From Acidobacteriota bacterium (GTDB lineage Bacteria; Acidobacteriota; Terriglobia; Terriglobales; Acidobacteriaceae): a DNA stretch of 64,000 nucleotides. Where the stretch lies: assembly GCA_021846275.1 (NCBI GenBank), contig JAJZBZ010000001.1:744001-808000 (forward strand), written 5' to 3'. The position numbers were made by a program, and so were the translations under genes. A model generated the notes under the pieces. It was given only the letters and a program-made list of their open reading frames with translations. It was not told the origin of the DNA and searched no databases. Shown here piece by piece: positions 1 to 7,740 of this stretch. Positions within the stretch are counted from its first letter, which is position 1; each line of letters opens with the position of its first letter.

Positions 1-850
1 CGGCGGGGATTTTGACCTCGCCGGGAGCAGCGGGATAGCACGGCGGCTGAGTGGCAAGACGGGCGGCGAGAGCTTCGTAGCGCGCGGTGGGAAGGATGGG
101 ATTGCGGAAGAAGCTGCCCACGCTCCGGGTGTCCGGGTCGCCTGGAACGAGGAGCATGCCTTTGCCGCGACGGATGGTGCGGACTTTGTCTGCGACCTCG
201 GCGAGGGTGGGACGCGGCTGACCGACGAAGGCGCGTTCGAGGTCGGCGTAGCGCAGAGTGGGCGCGCCGCCGGGACGGAGCGCGAATTCGACGGCGGTGA
301 CGACGAAGCGGTCGCGGGCGGTGGAGTTGAAGATGCTCTGGCGGTAGGCGAAGCCGCATTCCTCAGCTGCAAGCTCGTGGAACTGAAGCGTGGAGCGGTC
401 GAGGACGCGGACGTGGCGGATGGTTTCGGCGACCTCCTGGCCGTAGGCACCGACGTTCTGGACAGGCGTTCCGCCGACGGTGCCGGGGATTCCGGCTAGG
501 CACTCCAGGCCGGCGCAGTCGAGCGCGATGGTCTCGGCGACGAAACTGTCCCAGGGTTCGCCGGCGGCGGCGCGGAGCAGGCAGAGGTCGCCGTCGAAGG
601 CGCGCGTGATGCCGAGCAGAGCGGGCTGAAGGACGAGGCCGTCGAAGCCGGAGTCGGCGACGACGAGATTGCTGCCGCCGCCGAGGATGAAGACGGGAAC
701 ATTGCTCCGGCGCGCCCAGTTGAAGGCTTCGACGAGTTGCGCCTCCGTGGTGACGCGGGCGAACCAGCGCGCGGGACCGCCGAGACCGAGCGTGGTGAGC
801 GGGGCAAGTGGGCGGTTGGCTTCGAGAGCAAGTCCGGAGGGCAGGATCAT
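1..850 (-). CDS. murB: UDP-N-acetylenolpyruvoylglucosamine reductase (MurB), C-terminus cut by window edge
   Basis: MurB reduces UDP-GlcNAc-enolpyruvate to UDP-MurNAc with NADPH and FAD in the cytoplasm, the second committed step of peptidoglycan synthesis. The 283 visible codons begin at an ATG (complement of 848-850) and show the FAD-binding stretch FILGGGSNLVV, the flavin-site loop GIPGTVGGTPVQNVGAYGQE and the signature GSFFRNP, whose Ser is the catalytic proton donor in the family. The C-terminal catalytic Glu would lie beyond the left edge. No strong Shine-Dalgarno is visible before the ATG. The gene diverges from the bacilliredoxin gene across about 120 bp. The family call is firm; the protein is incomplete only because of the window border. 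Confidence 0.93.
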   Translation of the reverse strand, partial: MILPSGLALEANRPLAPLTTLGLGGPARWFARVTTEAQLVEAFNWARRSNVPVFILGGGSNLVVADSGFDGLVLQPALLGITRAFDGDLCLLRAAAGEPWDSFVAETIALDCAGLECLAGIPGTVGGTPVQNVGAYGQEVAETIRHVRVLDRSTLQFHELAAEECGFAYRQSIFNSTARDRFVVTAVEFALRPGGAPTLRYADLERAFVGQPRPTLAEVADKVRTIRRGKGMLLVPGDPDTRSVGSFFRNPILPTARYEALAARLATQPPCYPAAPGEVKIPA

Positions 851-970
851 GGTTACTGTCAGGCTATAACAGGGGGCGGAATTTGCCGGGCGTGGGCTGT
901 GCAATGCGGCGCAGGCCGATGCAATGCCGGTACAATGGAAGTGCGGGGAATTTTCTCCGCCGGAGGCACG

Positions 971-1396
971 ATGTATCCAGAGATTATGGTGATCCCGATG
1001 CGCGAGGATCTGACGCGGGCCGGAATCGCGGAGGCGCGCACAGCCGAGGAAGTGGATGCTGCGCTGAAGCAGCCTGGGACGACGATGGTGGTGGTGAACT
1101 CGATCTGTGGCTGCGCGGCGGGCAAGATGCGGCCTGGAGTGCGCATGGCGCTGGGACACGGCACACTGCCGGATCGCTCGATCACGGTGTTTGCGGGACA
1201 GGATCGCGAGGCGACGGAGCGCGCGCGGTCGTACTTCGAGGGGCATCCGCCGACCTCGCCGGCGATTGCGATTCTGCGCGACGGGAAGCTGGTGTACCTG
1301 ATGCAGCGCTACGTGATCGAAGCGGCGACGGCACCACAGATTGCGGGCGAGCTGGCGCGCGCGTTTGACGAGCTGTGCGCGAAGACGAACGCCTGA
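971..1396 (+). CDS. BrxA/BrxB-family bacilliredoxin (YphP/YqiW type)
   Basis: This 141-residue protein belongs to the bacilliredoxin family, thiol-disulfide proteins that remove bacillithiol from mixed disulfides in the cytoplasm. It begins MYPEIMVIPMREDL and carries the family active-site motif Cys-Gly-Cys (NSICGCAAGKMRPG) about 45 residues in, followed by the conserved GHPPTSPAIAI segment. The ATG at 971 is preceded by GGAGG at 962-966. A longer frame reaching back to 737 overlaps murB and is not supported. A bacillithiol synthesis gene (bshC) lies 23 kb away in the same window, which fits the function. An imperfect hairpin with a T-tract follows the stop. Confidence 0.9.
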   Translation: MYPEIMVIPMREDLTRAGIAEARTAEEVDAALKQPGTTMVVVNSICGCAAGKMRPGVRMALGHGTLPDRSITVFAGQDREATERARSYFEGHPPTSPAIAILRDGKLVYLMQRYVIEAATAPQIAGELARAFDELCAKTNA

Positions 1397-1419
1397 CGGG
1401 AACGCAAATTGGCAAATAC

Positions 1420-1462
1420 AACTCCGCGCCGGAGGCAATCTTCGGCGGGGAGTTTTCTTTTT
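1420..1462 (+). terminator. Rho-independent terminator after the bacilliredoxin gene
   Basis: AACTCCGCGCCG (1420-1431) pairs with CGGCGGGGAGTT (1443-1454) with one internal mismatch around an 11-nt loop, followed by TTCTTTTT. It starts 24 bp after the stop codon. Confidence 0.6.
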
Positions 1463-1550
1463 GTGGCCGCGGATTTTCAGTCTGAAAGCGCGGTTGAGCG
1501 CTGGCAGGCGAAGCGATGGGAAGATCGGTCGCCGCACGGCACGGGCAGGA

Positions 1551-1575
1551 TTTCTGTGGCACAAAGCCACAGGAA
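1551..1575. promoter_or_regulatory. Inverted repeat in front of the LacI-family gene
   Basis: CTGTGGC (1554-1560) and GCCACAG (1566-1572) form a 7-bp dyad around ACAAA, with partly matching flanks, about 20 bp before the GTG start of the LacI-type regulator. Its position suits an autoregulatory operator, but it lacks the central CG typical of LacI-family operators, so this is only a candidate. Confidence 0.3.
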
Positions 1576-1592
1576 CACTATAGGATGGCGAG

Positions 1593-2645
1593 GTGGCCCG
1601 AAGAAGCATAAAGAGCAATCCGGATGGGAAGCCGGATATTCGCACGGTGGCGTCGCTGGCGCGTGTCTCGATTGCGACGGTCTCGCGGACGATCAATCGA
1701 TCGACGGCGGTGAGCGAGAAGCTGTCGAAGCGCGTGTGGCAGGCGATTGAGCAGTTGAATTATTTTCCGAACACGCATGCGCGCAGCCTGGTCTCGGGCA
1801 GAAGCCGCATCGTTGGCATTGTTGTCGAGAACATCACGAACCCGTTTTTTCCGGAGCTGATTGCGAGCTTCGAGGAAGTGGCGGTTGCGAACGGCTACGA
1901 ATTGCTGGTGAGTTCGGGGAAGATTGAAAACGCGGCGCAGATTGAGCGGATCGTGCGGCGGATGCTGGAGCGCAAGGTGGAGGGCGTGGCGGTGCTGACG
2001 TTTGGCAGTGAAGAGTCGGTGCTGGATCAGCTTGCGATGCACGGGATACCGCTGGTGCTGGCCGAGTTTGTGGTGGACAACCCGATGGTGAGCACGATTG
2101 AGATTGATTACGCGACGGGTGTGCGCGAAGCGGTGGAGCATCTGGTGGGGCTGGGACATCGCAGGATTGCGTATCTGGCCGGGCCGCACACGCTGCACTC
2201 GGCGGAGACGCGGCTGCACTGCTTTGAAAGCTCGGTGGTGGCATGCGGGCTGCGCGCGCGGAAAGAATGGGTGGTCGATGGCGATCACACGCTGCAGGGG
2301 GGCGTGACGGGAATGCAGAAGCTGCTGGCGCTGAAAGAGCGGCCGACGGCGGTGATCTGCTCGAACGATATGACGGCCATCGGTGTGCTGCATGCGGCGC
2401 ATCAGGCGAAGATGAGCGTGCCGGAGGATCTGTCGGTGATCGGGCTGGATGATATTGCGTTCACGGAGTTCACGCTGCCGCCGCTGACAACGATCGGGCT
2501 TTCGCGGCATGCGCTGGCGCGCGCGGCCTTTGAAGCGCTGCAACGGCAGGCGGAGCCGGACGAGGCGCACGTCGGCAAGCGCATTACGACGGTGGGAACG
2601 AAGCTGGTGGTGCGCGAAAGCACGGCACCGCCGAAGACGCGCTGA
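1593..2645 (+). CDS. LacI-family transcriptional regulator
   Basis: A 350-residue DNA-binding repressor with the standard LacI layout. The N-terminal helix-turn-helix is seen in DIRTVASLARVSIATVSRTIN, the hinge follows (NYFPNTHARSLVSGRS), and then the periplasmic-binding-like sensor domain (VGIVVENITNPFFPELI, PTAVICSNDMTAIGVLHA, LSVIGLDDIAFTEFTLPPLTTI). The start is a GTG. The gene is convergent with the xylonate dehydratase operon 43 bp downstream, so the most economical inference is that it senses an intermediate or sugar of that pathway and represses the operon. No operator could be assigned with confidence, and the ligand cannot be read from sequence. Confidence 0.9.
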   Translation: MARRSIKSNPDGKPDIRTVASLARVSIATVSRTINRSTAVSEKLSKRVWQAIEQLNYFPNTHARSLVSGRSRIVGIVVENITNPFFPELIASFEEVAVANGYELLVSSGKIENAAQIERIVRRMLERKVEGVAVLTFGSEESVLDQLAMHGIPLVLAEFVVDNPMVSTIEIDYATGVREAVEHLVGLGHRRIAYLAGPHTLHSAETRLHCFESSVVACGLRARKEWVVDGDHTLQGGVTGMQKLLALKERPTAVICSNDMTAIGVLHAAHQAKMSVPEDLSVIGLDDIAFTEFTLPPLTTIGLSRHALARAAFEALQRQAEPDEAHVGKRITTVGTKLVVRESTAPPKTR

Positions 2646-2690
2646 CAACTGATCCCTGACAACTGATCCCTGACGGCTGACGACTGTCTC
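2643..2690. repeat. 14-bp direct repeats between convergent genes
   Basis: TGACAACTGATCCC occurs twice back to back (2643-2656 and 2657-2670) and is followed by a degenerate TGACGGCTGACGAC. It fills the gap between the LacI gene stop and the stop of the convergent FAH-family gene. The same unit (with G for A at one place) is repeated three times at 46234-46275. Confidence 0.75.
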
Positions 2691-3522
2691 AGCCGCAAAC
2701 GACTGGATTGGCCAGTTCGCCGAGACCTTCGATGCGGATGCGCACGAGGTCGCCGGGCAGGAGCGTGAAATCGTCGGCGGGGACGATGCCGGTGCCGGTC
2801 ATGAGAAAAACGCCGTGCGGGAAGAGATTGTCGCGGAAGAGATATTCGACCAGCGAGGCTGGAGTGCGGCGCAGCTCGGCAAGAGTGGTGGAGCCTGCGA
2901 AGACGGCGGCCTGGCCGCGCTCGACGACGACTTCGATCGCGGTGGTGGCTGGCAGCGGATCGGGCGTGAGCAGGATGGACGGGCCGAGCGCACAACTGCC
3001 CTGATAGACCTTGGCCTGGGGCAGGTAGAGCGGGTTTTCGCCTTCGATGTCGCGCGAACTCATGTCGTTGCCGATGGTACAGCCGAGGATGCGACCGCGC
3101 GGGTCGATGAGCAGGGTCCACTCCGGTTCCGGGACGGACCATTGGGCGTCGCGGCGGATGCGCACGGGCTGGCCCGGACCGACGACGCGGCTGGCTGTGG
3201 CCTTGAAAAAAAGCTCGGGGCGTTCGGCGGTGTAGACGCGGTCATAGAAGCTGCCGCCGCCGGCTTCGCGGGACTCTTCCATGCGCGCGTCGCGGCTGCG
3301 GTAATAGGTGACGCCGGCGGCCCAGACCTCCTGATTCTCAATCGGTGGGAGCAGGTCTTCGGCGGCAAGCTGCTCGGCGACGCTGCCCTCGCGGACGATT
3401 TCGGCGAGGTAGCCGTGGAGGTCATCGATGCGCAGGAGCTTGTCGAGGCCGGATTCGGGGACGGGGTAGACCTGCTGGCCAGAGGTGAGAAACAGACCCT
3501 TGCGTGTGTTCCAGAGTTTCAT
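2689..3522 (-). CDS. Fumarylacetoacetate hydrolase family protein, probable 2-keto-3-deoxy-pentonate dehydratase
   Basis: A 277-residue FAH-fold protein. The sequence shows the metal-site segment [11 protein letters not shown] and the subgroup signature [22 protein letters not shown] followed by [10 protein letters not shown] recall the latter from FAH members that dehydrate 2-keto-3-deoxy sugar acids rather than cleave C-C bonds. Its ATG overlaps the stop of the upstream xylonate dehydratase gene (ATGA, 3519-3522), so the two are translationally coupled. The inferred role is conversion of 2-keto-3-deoxy-xylonate (or arabinonate) to 2-oxoglutarate semialdehyde, as in the Weimberg pathway. The exact pentose is not decided by sequence. 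The start is unambiguous because of the overlap. Confidence 0.85.
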   Translation of the reverse strand: MKLWNTRKGLFLTSGQQVYPVPESGLDKLLRIDDLHGYLAEIVREGSVAEQLAAEDLLPPIENQEVWAAGVTYYRSRDARMEESREAGGGSFYDRVYTAERPELFFKATASRVVGPGQPVRIRRDAQWSVPEPEWTLLIDPRGRILGCTIGNDMSSRDIEGENPLYLPQAKVYQGSCALGPSILLTPDPLPATTAIEVVVERGQAAVFAGSTTLAELRRTPASLVEYLFRDNLFPHGVFLMTGTGIVPADDFTLLPGDLVRIRIEGLGELANPVVCG

Positions 3523-5534
3523 GAGGCTCCTTGTGCCGCGGACGAGGATCGTGAGGAATGTGGCGCTGCGTGAGTGCCTGCCAGCCGCGCAACGATGGAA
3601 TCTGCGTCATAGACGCATCCACCCCAGACGCCGCCGGAAGCGGTGACGAGAGCGGCCCAGAGGCGCGTGTCGTCGGGCAGCGCGGGGTGAGGCTGGAGAT
3701 CGGAGCGCGGCGCGCGCGATGCCAGTTCCCGCGCGGCGAGTTGGCGCGTGGCCGGGCCGTCGGCGTCGCTTTCGGGAAGAAAATCGACAGTTCCAGTGAG
3801 CTGGTTACGGTCGATGACGATGCGGATGCGGTCACCGTCTCGGAGGCGTCCAATGGGTCCGCCGGCGAGGGCTTCCGGGCTGATGTGGCCGATGCAGGCT
3901 CCGGTGGAGACGCCGCTGAAACGGGCGTCGGTGAGGACGGCGACGTGTTTGCAGTGAGGCAACTGACGCAGCGCGGAGGTGATTTGGTAGACCTCCTGCA
4001 TGCCGGCACCTAGTGGCCCGCCGCAGATGAGCACGACGACATCGCCGCTGCCGATCTGGCCGGATTTGATGGCGGCGATGGCGGCTTCCTCGGTGACGAA
4101 GACGCGCGCCGGGCCGGTGTGGCGATAGACGTTGTCGGCGTCGATGAGCGAGGGATCGATGGCGGTGCACTTGATGACGGCACCGTCGGGCGCGAGATTG
4201 CCGGAGGGAAAGCAGACGGTGGAGCTGAGACCGGCGGCGCGCGCGGCCTCTGGCGAGTGGATCACATGGTCCGGGTCGATCCCGTCGATCTGGCGGAGGC
4301 TGGCGCGGAGTACGGCACGGCGTTCGCTCTGGCGCCACCAGTCGAGCGCGGCGTCGAGCGTGAGGCCGGAGACGGTGCGGACGGAGGTGTCGAGCAGGCC
4401 GGCCTGTCGCAGGTGGAGCATGACTTCAGGCACGCCGCCGGCGAGAAAAACCTGGACGGTGGCGAAGTTGCGCGGGCCGTTGGGCAAGGCATCGACGAGG
4501 CGCGGGACGGCGCGGTTGACGGAGGTCCAATCCTCGACCGTGGGGCGGCGCAGACCGGCGGAAAAAGCGATGGCGGGCAGGTGGAGCAGGAGATTGGTGG
4601 AGCCGCCGAAGGCGGCGTGAACGACCATGGCGTTGCGCACGGCGGCGTCGGTGAGGATGTGGCGCATGCCGGTGCCGTTCTGGTGCATGCGCAGGAGTGC
4701 GAGCGCGGAGCGGGCGGCTGCGTCGAGCCAGATGGGCTGGCCGGAGGGCGCGAGCGCCGAGTGAGGCAGGGCGATGCCGAGGGCTTCGCCGACAACCTGA
4801 GCCGTGGCCGCGGTGCCGAGGAACTGGCAGCCGCCACCGGGCGAGGCGCAGGCGCGACAGCCGGCTTCGGCGGCGGCTTCGAGGGTGATCTGGCCCTGTG
4901 CGAAGCGTGCGCCGATGGTCTGGACTTTGCCGGCGTCTTCGCCGGATTCCGGCAGGAGCGTGACGCCGCCGGGCACGAGGATGGCGGGAAGATCGCCGCT
5001 CGCTGCCAGCGCCATCATCATGGCGGGCAGGCCCTTGTCACAGGTGGCCACGCCGAGCACGCCCTTGCGCGTGGGCAGCGAACGCGTGAGGCGGCGCAGG
5101 ACCATGGCCGCGTCGTTGCGAAAGGGGAGCGAATCGAACATGCCGGTGGTTCCCTGGGTGCGTCCGTCGCAGGGATCGGTGCAGGCGGCGGCGTAAGGGA
5201 TGGCTCGATGGTCGCGCAGGGTTCGGGCCGCTTCGGCGACGAGCAGGCCGACCTCCCAGTGGCCGGTGTGGAGGCCGAGGGCGATGGGCTGGCCGGAGTC
5301 CGAGCGCAGGCCGCCGTGCGTGCTGAGGATGAGAAATTCAGGGTCGAGCAGGCGGGATGGCTCCCAGCCCATGCCCGCGCCCTGGCTGAGGCCAAAGAGA
5401 TTGCCGGAGGGCTGGGTGAGCAGCATCTCCGGCGTGATGGGCAGCGCGCCCGCGGGACCGGCGGCGTGGGTCACGAGGCCGACGAAGAGTTCCGGTTTGG
5501 AGTCGAGAATGGACTCGGCGGGAATGGACGACAC
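3519..5534 (-). CDS. D-xylonate dehydratase, YjhG/YagF subfamily of IlvD/Edd
   Basis: This enzyme removes water from D-xylonate to give 2-keto-3-deoxy-D-xylonate. It belongs to the Fe-S IlvD/Edd superfamily, and the whole length resembles E. coli YagF/Yjh[89 protein letters not shown] and [16 protein letters not shown]. The Cys residues in DPCDG, TCDKG and SPGGGC are the expected cluster ligands. The frame is open back to a TTG at 5654 (711 residues), but homology begins near THAAG. The GTG at 5534 gives 671 residues, close to the family's ~655, although it has no clear Shine-Dalgarno. It is first in an operon with the FAH-family dehydratase. Confidence 0.9.
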   Translation of the reverse strand: MSSIPAESILDSKPELFVGLVTHAAGPAGALPITPEMLLTQPSGNLFGLSQGAGMGWEPSRLLDPEFLILSTHGGLRSDSGQPIALGLHTGHWEVGLLVAEAARTLRDHRAIPYAAACTDPCDGRTQGTTGMFDSLPFRNDAAMVLRRLTRSLPTRKGVLGVATCDKGLPAMMMALAASGDLPAILVPGGVTLLPESGEDAGKVQTIGARFAQGQITLEAAAEAGCRACASPGGGCQFLGTAATAQVVGEALGIALPHSALAPSGQPIWLDAAARSALALLRMHQNGTGMRHILTDAAVRNAMVVHAAFGGSTNLLLHLPAIAFSAGLRRPTVEDWTSVNRAVPRLVDALPNGPRNFATVQVFLAGGVPEVMLHLRQAGLLDTSVRTVSGLTLDAALDWWRQSERRAVLRASLRQIDGIDPDHVIHSPEAARAAGLSSTVCFPSGNLAPDGAVIKCTAIDPSLIDADNVYRHTGPARVFVTEEAAIAAIKSGQIGSGDVVVLICGGPLGAGMQEVYQITSALRQLPHCKHVAVLTDARFSGVSTGACIGHISPEALAGGPIGRLRDGDRIRIVIDRNQLTGTVDFLPESDADGPATRQLAARELASRAPRSDLQPHPALPDDTRLWAALVTASGGVWGGCVYDADSIVARLAGTHAAPHSSRSSSAAQGAS

Positions 5535-5722
5535 GGGCGGGCGGCTCCGACACGGCGCAGATTGACGGGGAAAAATCCGTTGGGATGATTGTAGACCGGA
5601 GGGGGAATCCGGCGTGGAGCCTGGGTTGTTCGGAATTTCGGCATCGGCAGACAAAAGCCCAGCCGCGAGGCCTGGGGACTGCGCGGCTGGAGCCGGATTG
5701 TCGATGAGGCGGATTGTCGGCG

Positions 5723-5905
5723 CTAGTGACCGTCTCCGTCGCCGTCGTGCTCGAGAGCAGCGCGACCGGCTTCGCTGATGGAAGCGGTATCCTGCTGAAG
5801 CATGGCGTTCTGGTTCTGCGCCTGCTGCGCGGAGGCCAGGCTGGCGGAGAGTTGCTGCGTCATCTGCACGGCTTGAGTTGCCGCTCCGATTGCTGCGATA
5901 CTCAT
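5723..5905 (-). CDS. Small Ala/Gln-rich protein, possibly YjfB-like putative motility protein
   Basis: A 60-residue protein starting [18 protein letters not shown], preceded by a clear GGAG ribosome-binding site (GAAAGGAGTATCTTC before ATG). It is mostly a predicted amphipathic helix rich in Ala, Gln and Ser, and ends in an acidic/histidine tail (EHDGDGDGH). Length and N-terminus recall the short putative motility (YjfB) family, but the match is from memory and weak. A longer frame back to 5968 has no support. It stands alone on the minus strand, divergent from the histidine kinase. The function is not known. Confidence 0.6.
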   Translation of the reverse strand: MSIAAIGAATQAVQMTQQLSASLASAQQAQNQNAMLQQDTASISEAGRAALEHDGDGDGH

Positions 5906-6125
5906 GAAGATACTCCTTTCTGTTTCCGTCTTCGGCAAGCGCAAATTGAGGCTTGAGCGCCAGGGCAAACTATGACGAACTCTTCATAGCTGGCGCGCGG
6001 ACGCGTAGAATGAGGTCGAACGGAAACGAACGATTGCTGCAAACCTGAGACGAGCAAAAGGATCGGATTTGCAGGAGACAGAGAGCACTTCCCTGCTGTG
6101 CAAGGTGACCCGGAGGGTCTCCGAA

Positions 6126-7601
6126 ATGCCTGTACATCTTCCCCCATCGGTGATTCCGGAAACTCCGACTCCGCTAAATGAGATCGCCGAGGCGGTTGAG
6201 CGGATTGCGCCGCTGCACGGGCTAAGCTCCGACGAGCGGCTGTGGCTGGCCGGGCATGGGCAGGAAATTCGCCTGAAGACCGGAGAGACGCTGTTTGAGG
6301 AGGGTCAGGCTGCGGAGCAGATGATCCTGATTCTGAAGGGCGAGATTCATGTTCGTCGGCACAGGACCGGGCCGATGACGCTGTTTATCGGGCGCGCGGG
6401 GCAGATGACCGGGCTGTTGCCGTACTCGCGCATGACGAATTACGGCGGCCAGGGTTTTGCTGTGCAGGACGTGTGGGCGCTCCTGTTTCATCGCTCGCTG
6501 TTTCCGGAGATGATGCAGGCGATTCCCAGCTTTGGTCAGCGCGTCGTCAACACACTGCTCGATCGCGTGCGCGAGGTGACGCGGATTGAGCAGCAGAGCG
6601 AGAAACTGGTGGCGCTGGGCAAGCTGGCAGGCAATCTGGCGCACGAGCTGAACAATCCCTCGGCGGCGGCGCAGCGCGCGGCCAGCGGCATTCTGAGCGA
6701 GCTGCGCCACTTTGCCGATGGCCGCTACGGACTGGTTTCGCTGTGCCTGAGCGCGGAGCAGGTGATGGCCGTGCAGGGATGGGCGCGCGAGGCGCGGGCG
6801 CGAGCGGCGGAAGCCAGCGGCGAAACGCAGGCGCTGACGGCCGAGCGCGAGGATGTGGTTCTGCGCTGGCTGAGCGAGCAGGGCATCACAGACGGCTGGA
6901 AGATTGCGCCAGAGCTGGCGGAACTGGGCGTGACGCGCGAGGATTTGCAACTGCTGCCGGAGTTTCTCTCGCGCGATGCAATGCAGGTGGTGCTGGATCA
7001 GTTTGCCTCGTCACTGCGAGCCGAGCACTATGCGAAGGCGATGCTGCACTCCTCGGAGCGGATTTTTGATCTGATTCAGGCGATCAAGAGCTACTCCTAT
7101 ATGGATCGCGCGCCGATTCTGGAGGTGGATGTGCCGGAAGGACTGGAGGCGACGCTGCGCATGCTGCAATCGCGCATGAAGGGCGTGGAAATCGAGCGCG
7201 AGTTCCAGAGCGGGATTCCGGCAATCAGCGCGTATGGAAGCGAACTGAATCAGGTGTGGACGGCGCTGATTGAGAATGCGCTGGAGGCGATGAAGCAGAG
7301 GAAGACCGAAGGCGGCCAGTCTGAAGGTTACCAGCCGAAGCTGAAGCTGACCTGCTGCATCGAGGGCGACATGCTGCTGGTGGAAGTCTGGGACAACGGG
7401 CCGGGGATTTCCGCCGAGTTGCAGGACCGCATCTTCGAGCCGTTTTACACGACCAAGGCACCGGGGCACGGACTTGGGCTGGGGCTGGACAGTGCGATGC
7501 GCATCGTGCGCAAGCATCGCGGGCATCTGGGCGTGCGGTCGGAGCCAGGTGCGACCTGCTTCCGTGTGCGGCTGCCGCTGAATCAGCTTCAGGCATATTG
7601 A
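6126..7601 (+). CDS. Soluble sensor histidine kinase with N-terminal cyclic-nucleotide-binding-type domain
   Basis: A 491-residue cytoplasmic kinase. Residues about 30-150 form a CAP_ED-like effector domain (GETLFEEGQAAEQMILILKGEIHVRR). The phospho-acceptor H-box follows (KLAGNLAHELNNPSAAAQRA), and the C-terminus is a GHKL ATPase with an N-box (NQVWTALIENALEAM), G1 (VWDNGPGIS) and G2 (GHGLGLGLDSAMRIVRKHRG). About 150 residues separate the H-box from RIFDLIQAIKSYSYMD, so the dimerisation helices carry a long insertion. No transmembrane segment or signal peptide is seen, so it senses something intracellular. The ATG at 6126 has GGAGG nine bases upstream; a TTG at 6069 is less likely. No response regulator is adjacent. 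Confidence 0.85.
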   Translation: MPVHLPPSVIPETPTPLNEIAEAVERIAPLHGLSSDERLWLAGHGQEIRLKTGETLFEEGQAAEQMILILKGEIHVRRHRTGPMTLFIGRAGQMTGLLPYSRMTNYGGQGFAVQDVWALLFHRSLFPEMMQAIPSFGQRVVNTLLDRVREVTRIEQQSEKLVALGKLAGNLAHELNNPSAAAQRAASGILSELRHFADGRYGLVSLCLSAEQVMAVQGWAREARARAAEASGETQALTAEREDVVLRWLSEQGITDGWKIAPELAELGVTREDLQLLPEFLSRDAMQVVLDQFASSLRAEHYAKAMLHSSERIFDLIQAIKSYSYMDRAPILEVDVPEGLEATLRMLQSRMKGVEIEREFQSGIPAISAYGSELNQVWTALIENALEAMKQRKTEGGQSEGYQPKLKLTCCIEGDMLLVEVWDNGPGISAELQDRIFEPFYTTKAPGHGLGLGLDSAMRIVRKHRGHLGVRSEPGATCFRVRLPLNQLQAY

Positions 7602-7678
7602 GCCGCCGACAACAGCCTCGCTCGCGTATCTGGTGCTGCAAGGTTTTACTGCGCTGTGCCTTCCTCCGAATAGAAAAA

Positions 7679-7720
7679 GCCTGCGACGGCGAGAAACCGT
7701 CGCAGGCTGGTCTGTTTTGC
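7679..7720. terminator. Bidirectional terminator between histidine kinase and M16 peptidase genes
   Basis: GCCTGCGACGG (7679-7689) and CCGTCGCAGGC (7697-7707) form a perfect 11-bp stem with a 7-nt loop. A-rich sequence lies on the left and TGGTCTGTTTT on the right, between two convergent genes, so it can serve both. Confidence 0.8.
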
Positions 7721-7740
7721 TGCGTACTGTTTGCGCCTGA

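Noticed and set aside
4119-5588. 489-codon plus-strand frame
   Set aside because: Antisense to the xylonate dehydratase; the translation is a Gly/Ala/Asp/Glu-rich shadow.
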